Of a DNA stretch of 64,000 bases, positions 57,822 to 64,000 are shown piece after piece. A program made the position numbers and the translations under genes. The notes beneath the pieces were generated by a model. That model saw only the letters and a program-made list of their open reading frames with translations, was not told the DNA's origin and did no database searches. This stretch comes from Candidatus Wolframiiraptor gerlachensis (GTDB taxonomy: Archaea; Thermoproteota; Nitrososphaeria_A; Caldarchaeales; Wolframiiraptoraceae), in the NCBI GenBank assembly GCA_021323375.2, contig JAJPCT020000022.1, forward strand, positions 38,411 to 102,410, read 5' to 3'. How positions within the stretch are numbered: position 1 is the first letter of the stretch; each line of letters starts with the position of its first letter.

Positions 57822-58824
57822 AGACGGGGTTCAGCCTCTTAAGGCGGCTCATTCGCGGGACCGAGAGCGGGTCAGCCCCCCTTAGAGCCGCAACATAGAG
57901 CGAGACATAATCCATGAACATGAAGAGTTTTAGGAGCTCCTCGGCCTCATCCCACGCATCAACCCTTACCGAGAATATCCTATCCTCGCCCAGCAGCTTG
58001 CTGAAGGCATCTATTGTTCTCGAGATCTCCGGCGGCTCCTTCACACTCCTCGGCATGATCACGAGAGCGTTGTCCGGCAGCGCCTCAAGGTCGTTGTGAA
58101 GCGCCTCCGGGAATTCCGCGTAGCAGCAGTGCATCTTCGCATTCTCGTTTAGCTGACACTTCAGCCTATAACCAGCCTCCCTAACCCCCTCATAGGCATA
58201 GATTACCGGATATGATGATGTTATCCTCTCAGCAAGCTTCTTGGCGAGATTTCTCTCCGAGGGCACATGCTCTCGTAGCCCGGCTAGGTGATGCTCTAGA
58301 GCATCATAGTCGAGGCTGATCCTCATGAGGCCTAGTGCCTCGAGCGCTCCTAGGGCGGCGCCCAGCATGCTTGGAAACGCGTATCTCGGCGGGACATCAG
58401 CTCTGACCGGGATTACCGGCACGCCATATCTCTCAGCGAGCCTCAGTAGGGCGCCGCCGCTTGTGATGAAGACGCAGGGGACTCCCGCGTCCATCAGCCT
58501 CATCACGGGCTTCACGGTCTCGGCGGTATTCCCAGAGTGACTCACAGCTATCGCTAGATCCCAGTCGAGGCTTCTCAGCCCATAGCTTCTCTGGATAGCC
58601 GTCTTTACATCGCTTCCCGAGAGGAGCCTCGCGGCCGCGTCGCAGATTATCCCGGAGCCGCCGATGCCGAGAAAAATTATCCTCTCGACGGGCTTCACGT
58701 TTATGTTAATTCTCCGCCCATTCTCCAAGCCCCTCCTTAAATCATGAATATAATCTGCCACTATCTCGAAGGCTCTTCGAAGTGGTTCACATGAGTATGT
58801 CTCGGGCGCGTCCAGCCTGCTCAA
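57775..58824 (-). CDS. Bifunctional phosphoglucose/phosphomannose isomerase
   Basis: A 349-residue protein with two SIS domains. G-I-G-G-S-G near residue 53 and S-H-S-G-N-T-A-E-T near 94 are the phosphosugar-binding loops of the crenarchaeal Pgi/Pmi family. C-terminal E-A-L-H-N-D and the P-R-S-V-K segment contribute the catalytic Glu and His. It interconverts fructose 6-phosphate with glucose 6- and mannose 6-phosphate, supplying glycolysis and glycan precursors. ATGA overlap with the CinA-like gene. Confidence 0.9.
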   Translation of the reverse strand: MSRLDAPETYSCEPLRRAFEIVADYIHDLRRGLENGRRININVKPVERIIFLGIGGSGIICDAAARLLSGSDVKTAIQRSYGLRSLDWDLAIAVSHSGNTAETVKPVMRLMDAGVPCVFITSGGALLRLAERYGVPVIPVRADVPPRYAFPSMLGAALGALEALGLMRISLDYDALEHHLAGLREHVPSERNLAKKLAERITSSYPVIYAYEGVREAGYRLKCQLNENAKMHCCYAEFPEALHNDLEALPDNALVIMPRSVKEPPEISRTIDAFSKLLGEDRIFSVRVDAWDEAEELLKLFMFMDYVSLYVAALRGADPLSVPRMSRLKRLNPVYGEVAEEVDRRVAGR

Positions 58825-59666
58825 CTATTTCCACCTTCTGGCTTTAATGCCTCACCACCAAGCTCCTTAACAGCTTTAATTAGCTCTTTCTCAACTCTAT
58901 CGAGTATCTTCTCGCATGTCTCCTTCCTCCTCCCGATCATTCTCATGTAGATGCGTATGAAGGATGTTCCCTCCCTCTTCTCCGGGTGGCTCTTGATATA
59001 GAGGCTGGGGGCTGCTTTTCTCAGCTCGTCGAGCCTCGGCGCTAGACTAGACTCGGGAACACCTCTCACGTAGATCCATCTATCAGCTATCGCTATCTTC
59101 TTAACCTTCTTCTCGAGTAGTGGCTTAACCCTGTTTAGGAAGATGTCTTGGAGCTCGCTCGGGACTCCTGGGAGGCAGACGATCCAGCATCTACCAGCCT
59201 TGAGGAGGGCTCCCGGGGCTGTTCCAACATTATTCTCAAGAGGCTTTGCACCGCGCGGGAGCATAGCCATCTTCATCCTCGGCGGTGTCAGCTCCGGCGA
59301 CTCGACGATGCCCTCCCTTGCCAGCTCCTCATAGCGCCTCCTTATCATCTCGAGAGCCCTCTTGTTTAGGACGAGCTTTCTCCCGACTGCCCTCGCCACC
59401 CCCTGGAGGGTCACGTCATCATATGTGGGCCCGAGACCGCCGCTCGTTATTATCCAGTCCGCGCCTCTTCTCACCGCCTCCCTTATCACAGAGCTTATCT
59501 CGGCCACGTCATCGCCGACGACCGTTATCCTCGAGACCCTGCCGCCGAGGGAGCTTATCTGCCCTGCAAGCCAGCTAGCATTAGTATTCACAACCCTTCC
59601 ATCGAGAAGCTCGTATCCGACCGATATTATCTCGAAGATCGTCTGGAGGCGCGGTCCACGCGGCAT
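58821..59666 (-). CDS. CinA-like protein (MoaB/Mog-type domain)
   Basis: A 281-residue protein. The MoCF-like domain has G-Y-E-L-L-D-G-R-V-V-N-T-N near residue 20, T-S-G-G-L-G-P-T-Y-D-D near 75 and L-P-G-V-P-S-E near 165. These are the CinA N-terminal signatures. It lacks the C-terminal NMN deamidase domain of bacterial CinA. A role as nucleotide (ADP-ribose-type) pyrophosphatase is known for some relatives. The ATG at 59666 follows a TATA-like TATATT by about 40 nt; a TTG further up would sit at the promoter. Confidence 0.85.
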   Translation of the reverse strand: MPRGPRLQTIFEIISVGYELLDGRVVNTNASWLAGQISSLGGRVSRITVVGDDVAEISSVIREAVRRGADWIITSGGLGPTYDDVTLQGVARAVGRKLVLNKRALEMIRRRYEELAREGIVESPELTPPRMKMAMLPRGAKPLENNVGTAPGALLKAGRCWIVCLPGVPSELQDIFLNRVKPLLEKKVKKIAIADRWIYVRGVPESSLAPRLDELRKAAPSLYIKSHPEKREGTSFIRIYMRMIGRRKETCEKILDRVEKELIKAVKELGGEALKPEGGNS

Positions 59667-59771
59667 AAATAAGCTCCTCAAAATGTCGGGAACCACGCTC
59701 AATATAACGGTTAACGTTGCGGGATTCGGGCAAAACCAAAATAAGGCTCTCTGAGGAACTAGGTTAGGCTG

Positions 59772-60440
59772 GTGCCTACGAGAATGAGCTCCTGGAGTAG
59801 GCTAATGCAGTTGAGTGAGGTGGAGTGTAAGCGGATATTCCAAGATCTTGCGAAGCTTGAGGGCGATCAGGTTGCCAAGCGCTGCGGCGTAGTCTTCATC
59901 GAGCCCTCAAAGCCAGGCAACAAGCGTGGGAGATATATCGTGAACCTGCTTACGCGGACCTATTCCGTCGAGCTTGACTCGCATGAAGTCGTGGACCTGG
60001 TGGCCGGTAAGGCCGCCCCCCTAGAGATCGCATACATAATCCTTAGATATCTCTCATCTACCGGCGGTGTTGGGAAGAAGGAGGATTGGACTCAGTTCAC
60101 GGACTTCCCGAAAGGAAAGCTGTATAAGAGCTATTTTGACAGATACGTGATAAGGCCTCTCGCCAGGGTCTTTGGCTATGACTCGGAGAGGTATGAGTCG
60201 GCATGTAGGAGGCTTGGTGGTAAGAAGGAGAGGCTTGGCGGGATAAGCTACTCCTTCAATTTCCTCCCGAAGATCAGGATTCTCACTCAGCTCTGGGCTG
60301 GCAAGAAGGAGGAGTATATCGAGCCCAGGGCGAATCTCATGTTCAATTATTCTACGAGATACTTCTTGTCGACAGAGGATATACTTCTCGCAGGGAGGAT
60401 TATGGTTGGCGTCATGGCCTCTGAGGCTAGGAAGGTTTGA
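59772..60440 (+). CDS. DUF3786 domain protein
   Basis: A 222-residue protein starting at GTG. R-Y-I-V-N-L-L-T-R-T-Y-S-V, then I-A-Y-I-I-L-R-Y-L near residue 93 and F-T-D-F-P-K-G-K-L-Y-K-S-Y-F near 115, followed by P-L-A-R-V-F-G-Y, are typical of DUF3786. In bacteria this domain is associated with corrinoid or Fe-S proteins, but here only the single domain exists and its job is unknown. The stop codon is followed closely by ftsY. Confidence 0.75.
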   Translation: MPTRMSSWSRLMQLSEVECKRIFQDLAKLEGDQVAKRCGVVFIEPSKPGNKRGRYIVNLLTRTYSVELDSHEVVDLVAGKAAPLEIAYIILRYLSSTGGVGKKEDWTQFTDFPKGKLYKSYFDRYVIRPLARVFGYDSERYESACRRLGGKKERLGGISYSFNFLPKIRILTQLWAGKKEEYIEPRANLMFNYSTRYFLSTEDILLAGRIMVGVMASEARKV

Positions 60441-60454
60441 GGGGTGTGAGCGGC

Positions 60455-61366
60455 ATGCTGGACGGTATTAGGAGGGCTCTTGAGAGCGTTGCGGAGGCGC
60501 TTAAAACTCGGAGGCTCTCGGAGGAGGAGGTAAGGGAGCATGTCGAGGAGTTCAAGCTCATGCTGATATCGAATGATGTCGCGGTCGAGGTGGCTGAGAG
60601 GCTTGGCGAGGAGCTTGCTGAGAGGCTTAGGCTCATCAGGGTTAGGAGGTTCGGGGATGGCGAGGGCGAGGTAATGGAGCTCGTGGCTGGCGTGCTAGAC
60701 TCCGTGATAAGGGAGGGCTCCCTCGACGACCTGCTTAGGAGGATCCGTGAGAAGGCTTCCATGGGGGAGCCGTTTGTAATCCTCTTCGTCGGCCCTAATG
60801 GTGGGGGCAAGACGACGACTGTTGTAAAACTTGCGAGGCTTCTCCAGAGGCATGGCTTCAAGTGCTTGATAGCAGCCTCAGACACCTTTAGGGCCGGGGC
60901 CATAGAGCAGCTTCAGAGGCTCGCTAGCGAGGCTGGCGTCAGGGTTGTATGCCAGAGATATGGCGCCGACCCGGCGGCTGTCGCAATGGATACTGTTATG
61001 AGCGCTAGGGCGAATAGGATACCGGTAGTCCTCATAGATACCGCTGGTAGGACCGAGGTCGACCATAACTTGCTGGAGGAGATGAGGAAGATTAAGAGGG
61101 TTGTAGGCCCGGATCTCGTGATCTATGTTGGGGATGCGCTGGCTGGGAATGCGGCGGTGGAGCAGGCCAGGAGGTTCGACGAGTATGTCGGCGTGGACTA
61201 CATAATTCTCGCGAAGCTTGATGCCGATGCGAGGGGAGGCTCAGCTATCTCGATAAGCTATGTGACCGGCAAGCCCGTGCTCTTCGTCGGGACAGGGCAG
61301 GGCCTCGACGACCTCGAGCCCTTCACCAAGGATCTTTTGAAGAGGCTTATACTTGGCAGGCGCTGA
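60455..61366 (+). CDS. ftsY: Signal recognition particle receptor FtsY
   Basis: A 303-residue SRP-GTPase. The helical N domain covers ~1-85. The G domain has G-P-N-G-G-G-K-T-T-T near 105 (G1), D-T-F-R-A-G-A near 135, D-T-A-G-R near 190 (G3), A-K-L-D near 248 (G4, with Ala where Thr is usual) and G-T-G-Q near 280. It docks ribosome-SRP complexes at the membrane for secretory protein targeting. The acidic A domain of bacterial FtsY is lacking, as is common in archaea. The ATG was chosen; TTG 60437 and GTG 60446 are alternatives. Confidence 0.95.
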   Translation: MLDGIRRALESVAEALKTRRLSEEEVREHVEEFKLMLISNDVAVEVAERLGEELAERLRLIRVRRFGDGEGEVMELVAGVLDSVIREGSLDDLLRRIREKASMGEPFVILFVGPNGGGKTTTVVKLARLLQRHGFKCLIAASDTFRAGAIEQLQRLASEAGVRVVCQRYGADPAAVAMDTVMSARANRIPVVLIDTAGRTEVDHNLLEEMRKIKRVVGPDLVIYVGDALAGNAAVEQARRFDEYVGVDYIILAKLDADARGGSAISISYVTGKPVLFVGTGQGLDDLEPFTKDLLKRLILGRR

Positions 61367-61407
61367 GCAAGGGATTATTAACCCCGCGCCCACACCCTAT
61401 CCACGAG

Positions 61408-62022
61408 ATGGAGTTAAGGCGGTTTCTCAGCTCGATTGCCTTTGCCCCTCCCGGGCCGCGACCCAGCTTCCAGAGCCACCATGTTCTCGAGGCAATTCTC
61501 GTGATTGGGAGGGAGGCTCCTATTGGGAGGAAGAGGCTGGCCGAGATCCTAGGGTTGGGGGAGGGCGCTGTGAGGACCCTTATCCAGAGGCTTAAGGACC
61601 AGTCTATCGTGAGCGTCTTAGGTAGGGGCGGCTGCGCGCTCAGCGGGAAGGGTGAGGAGCTTCTCCGGGAGCTTGAGAGGAGGATGAGGGATGTTGGTCC
61701 GGTGAGGCTCGAGCTTCCATGGAGCTATCCCGCAAACTACGTCTTGATAATTCATGATGCTGTTGGCAGGGTTTCCAAGGGGCTTGAGCAGAGGGATGAG
61801 GCTGTGAGGGCGGGCGCGAAGGCGCTCATGATCCTTGCATATCAGGGTGGTAGGCTCTTGATGCCGGGCGTCTCAGATCTCTCCGCGGAGAGGCCTGAGT
61901 TCGCATCACATCTTATCGAGGAGCTTAGGCCCGTGGATGGCGATGTTATCCTGATAACAGGTGGTGATTCCCTGGCGGAGGCTAGGAGGGGCGCTTTGGC
62001 CGCGGCCCTAACCCTCCTCTAG
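61408..62022 (+). CDS. DUF4443 protein with winged helix
   Basis: A 204-residue protein. Residues ~20-95 form a winged helix (R-K-R-L-A-E-I-L-G-L-G-E-G-A-V-R-T-L-I-Q-R-L recognition region). Residues ~100-204 contain L-P-W-S-Y-P-A-N-Y-V-L-I and a C-terminal I-L-I-T-G-G-D. This combination is the archaeal DUF4443 family, probably a transcription factor sensing a small molecule. The 3' end overlaps the convergent MazG-like gene by 15 nt. Confidence 0.75.
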   Translation: MELRRFLSSIAFAPPGPRPSFQSHHVLEAILVIGREAPIGRKRLAEILGLGEGAVRTLIQRLKDQSIVSVLGRGGCALSGKGEELLRELERRMRDVGPVRLELPWSYPANYVLIIHDAVGRVSKGLEQRDEAVRAGAKALMILAYQGGRLLMPGVSDLSAERPEFASHLIEELRPVDGDVILITGGDSLAEARRGALAAALTLL

Positions 62023-62343
62023 ATAGCTCCTCCACTTCTCCGGGTCGAATCTCCTCTCCATCCTCTCGATCTCCTCAATGAAGGCCTTCTCCAGGTCTAC
62101 TCCGAGCCTGTTAGCTAGCTGGAGGAATAGGGAGAATGCTTGGCCGAACTCCCTAGCCACGTCATTCTCGGGGACCTCATGGCCTAGCCCCCTGACCTTG
62201 TAGCCCTCTCTCACGAGGATGTGGCGGCCGATCTCAGAGATCTCCTCGACTAGGTGGGTGAAGATCTGGGACTCCTTGAACTTGTCCCAGCCTCGGGCCT
62301 TCTCGAACTCGAGCATCCTCCTCTGGGCCTCTGAGATCCTCAT
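62008..62343 (-). CDS. MazG-like nucleotide pyrophosphohydrolase
   Basis: A 111-residue helical protein. L-V-E-E-I-S-E-I-G-R-H near residue 34 provides the E-x2-E metal motif. The second motif appears as D-V-A-R-E-F-G-Q-A-F, where a typical E-x2-D is replaced by E-F-G-Q, so catalytic activity is uncertain. It is distinct from the MazG at 11.5 kb. The ATG at 62343 lies about 30 nt from a TATA box, suggesting a leaderless message; a longer frame would begin at the TATA itself. Confidence 0.7.
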   Translation of the reverse strand: MRISEAQRRMLEFEKARGWDKFKESQIFTHLVEEISEIGRHILVREGYKVRGLGHEVPENDVAREFGQAFSLFLQLANRLGVDLEKAFIEEIERMERRFDPEKWRSYLEEG

Positions 62344-62369
62344 TCCGATGACTGCTGGCGCGGAGCAAA

Positions 62370-62377
62370 CATATATA
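62370..62377. promoter_or_regulatory. Symmetric TATA motif shared by divergent genes
   Basis: CATATATAG is nearly palindromic. It sits ~30 nt from the MazG-like start on the minus strand and ~42 nt from the prefoldin start on the plus strand, so it could be the TATA box in both directions. Confidence 0.35.
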
Positions 62378-62415
62378 GTCACCTTGCTGAGTCTGATCGT
62401 CGAGGTTTTCTGGAC

Positions 62416-62877
62416 ATGTCGAGCCTTGAGCAGCAGTTGGCGAGGGCTGTCTCGGAGCTCCAGGTTCTCGAGAGGGCTTTAGAGGAGCTTCAGGGATCCG
62501 TCGCGGCCTTGAGGGCTGCCTTGAGCGAGCATGAGAGGGCTCTGGAGCTGCTGGAGGAGCTTAAGGCCCGGGGCTCCGCCTCAAGCATACTCGTCCCGAT
62601 AGGCGGCGGGAACATGATAGAGGCGGAGGTTAAGAGCGTGGAGGAGGTTTATGTGAGCCTGGGCGCCGGAGTTGTTATGAGGCAGCCAATAGATCAGGCG
62701 ATCGAGCTTATGAAGCGGAGGATGGAGAGCCTGAACTCGGCGCTTCGGACTAGGGAGGAGGCGCTCGCCAGCTATGCTCAGAGGGCTGATGAGCTTAGGA
62801 GGCTTGTCGAGGCGTTATATAGGAGGCTCTCCGAGGCGCGGCAAGCCAGTGAGGGAGGAAAGCCGGCCAGCGGGTGA
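62416..62877 (+). CDS. pfdA: Prefoldin alpha subunit
   Basis: A 153-residue protein: two long coiled-coil helices (~1-50 and ~95-145) joined by two beta hairpins. The linker contains L-V-P-I-G-G-G and V-Y-V-S-L-G-A-G-V-V-M, the conserved hairpins of the alpha subunit that form the hexamer's beta-barrel core. It captures unfolded protein for the thermosome. Length is typical. The partner beta subunit is not in the window. Confidence 0.9.
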   Translation: MSSLEQQLARAVSELQVLERALEELQGSVAALRAALSEHERALELLEELKARGSASSILVPIGGGNMIEAEVKSVEEVYVSLGAGVVMRQPIDQAIELMKRRMESLNSALRTREEALASYAQRADELRRLVEALYRRLSEARQASEGGKPASG

Positions 62878-62923
62878 GATATATTCCAAGACTGGTAAAA
62901 AGGAAGTAGTGCCTTAATGGAGG

Positions 62924-64000
62924 TTAAGCTGTTTTCCTCCTTGTTCTCTTGTAGATGATGTATGCTGCTAGTGCTGAGGCTATCGCGGCCGCCGTCATAA
63001 TGATCATTAGCGCCGTTATTATTGGGCTTATGAGGCTCTTCAGCGCGGCTATGAGCGCCGCGAGTGTTATGCCGGTTATCTCGCCGCCGACAGGGGCGAG
63101 TAGTATCCGTAGCTCGAAGCCGCAGGCGTTATCATGCGTGTCCAGCTCCCCCTCGACCGGTATCGCCCTTATCTCGATCCAGTATGTCCCGGGAGCCACG
63201 CCGCTGGTATCCCACTCGAACTCCACCGTCCCCTCTGCTCCCGACGCTAGGGTCATCGTCTCATCTGAGCCTATCTGGATGGGCGGTATCTCTGGCGCTC
63301 CATAATAGCATCTCACGATAAATGTCTCCTCCTCGCTTCCATCATTCCTCAGGGTCCCAGTGATCTTTATCGGGTCGCCCGGCCTCGCCAAAGTCACATT
63401 AGCCTCCTGCCTCACGGCCACAACATCATGAACCTCTATCTTTACCGTGGCAGTCGCAGTGCAATTATTGTTATCCTCATCAGTCTCCGGCAATTCCCTC
63501 CCGGAGTCCGCGAAAGCCCTAATGTAGTATGTTCCTGGAGCCACTCCATCGGTATCCCATATAAATTGCAGTTCAATATCCCCAGTAAGATTGAAGACTC
63601 TTATGGTATGTATGGGCTTTATCTTTATCCAGGTATTTCCATCAGGGCTGTAGTATAGGGTAACATTGAATGTCGCGGGGTAACCTCCGTTATTCTGAAC
63701 GGTTACGTTTATTCCAACGAGCTCTCCCTGAATTACTACATCCTTTAATGGTTCTTGGCTAATTGCCTTGACATCTATAATGGGAGACTCTACAGCCGAG
63801 ACTTTAACATCCAAATTGGCCGTATCACTTACGTATCCATAGCCCTCGGTTCTAGCCATCACAGTAAGATCCTCTGCCTTGTTCAGTGTATACACACCAA
63901 GTTCTGTTGGCTTGAATTTGACCGTGAATCTTAGTGTGGCGCTTCTATTCGCTGGATCTGTTGGATCGAGTCTTGATAAATTCCACACTATCACATCCTT
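62924..64000 (-). CDS. CARDB-domain surface protein, C-terminal part
   Basis: Partial; the frame is open through the right edge of the window. The visible ~358 residues contain two CARDB-like immunoglobulin domains (about 75-190 and 195-300). Each has a W-D-T-x-G-V-A-P-G-T-Y signature followed by an Asp/Asn-rich D-N-N-C or D-N-A-C turn. A C-terminal membrane helix (~315-348) and a basic K-R-T-R-R-K tail end the protein. It is an extracellular adhesion or S-layer-associated protein anchored in the membrane. The true N-terminus is outside. Confidence 0.8.
   Translation of the reverse strand, partial: KDVIVWNLSRLDPTDPANRSATLRFTVKFKPTELGVYTLNKAEDLTVMARTEGYGYVSDTANLDVKVSAVESPIIDVKAISQEPLKDVVIQGELVGINVTVQNNGGYPATFNVTLYYSPDGNTWIKIKPIHTIRVFNLTGDIELQFIWDTDGVAPGTYYIRAFADSGRELPETDEDNNNCTATATVKIEVHDVVAVRQEANVTLARPGDPIKITGTLRNDGSEEETFIVRCYYGAPEIPPIQIGSDETMTLASGAEGTVEFEWDTSGVAPGTYWIEIRAIPVEGELDTHDNACGFELRILLAPVGGEITGITLAALIAALKSLISPIITALMIIMTAAAIASALAAYIIYKRTRRKTA

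Noticed and set aside
1..64000. CRISPR arrays, rRNA genes, toxin-antitoxin pairs and prophage genes.
   Set aside because: I saw no regularly spaced direct repeats, rRNA sequence, toxin-antitoxin pair or phage structural genes anywhere in the window.

Overview
The window is archaeal chromosome. It carries a class I lysyl-tRNA synthetase, a crenarchaeal-type single-stranded DNA-binding protein, Hjc, uS11, family B DNA polymerase, FtsY, prefoldin alpha, a DPS-like ferritin, an intron-containing tRNA-Ser and many TATA boxes about 25-30 nt upstream of start codons (leaderless transcripts). Arg AGG and Ile ATA codons are heavily used, and tungsten and nickel metabolism is present. Together this suggests a thermophilic, anaerobic or hydrogen-metabolising member of the Thermoproteota or a related deep lineage. 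No 16S gene is present, so a finer placement is not possible.

Layout. 1-8 kb: the end of a D-aminoacyl-tRNA deacylase, a Ser/Thr-rich surface stalk, a methyltransferase, a decayed insertion element (copy A), lysS, ssb, a coiled-coil zinc-ribbon protein, a small winged-helix-like protein and hjc. 8-16 kb: a tungsten aldehyde:ferredoxin oxidoreductase, a second decayed element (copy B), MazG, a ROK kinase, a lone uS11, a PIN-ATPase-KH protein and a broken uroporphyrinogen-decarboxylase-like gene. 16-33 kb: a broken EVE gene, radical SAM, two NSUN-type RNA methyltransferases, a GT-C glycosyltransferase fusion, an agmatinase-like ureohydrolase, polB, an MBL hydrolase, an AbrB-PhoU regulator and a GT2 synthase paired with a surface protein.

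33-47 kb is the centrepiece. A rightward operon encodes a complex I-like membrane complex (A-B-C-D-H-I-J-J'-K plus three antiporter-like subunits). Its catalytic subunit keeps all four [NiFe] cysteines (RxCGxC near the N-terminus, DPCxxCxxR near the C-terminus), so it reads as a group 4 [NiFe] hydrogenase with a complete complex I-type membrane arm, not an NADH or F420H2 dehydrogenase. A maturation protease lies just upstream. A convergent leftward cluster (metal ABC transporter, FmdE-like protein, NikR, HypC) looks like its nickel supply and control module.

47-64 kb: a methyltransferase, a DMT transporter, DUF72, an ATP-cone protein, a DPS-like ferritin, a TIGR00300-type enzyme lacking a canonical start codon, a tungstate transporter (tupABC) that could feed the aldehyde oxidoreductase, a third solo copy of the structured repeat, radical SAM, an Fe-S DNA glycosylase, tRNA-Ser(CGA), phosphoglucose/phosphomannose isomerase, CinA-like, DUF3786, FtsY, DUF4443, MazG-like, prefoldin alpha and a CARDB surface protein running off the end.

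The two strongest candidates for something new are the complex I-like hydrogenase with its nickel cluster, and a family of about 135-140 bp structured repeats (three copies). Two of these overlap the 3' end of decayed IS110-like transposase genes and could be the remains of an element-encoded guide or end RNA.
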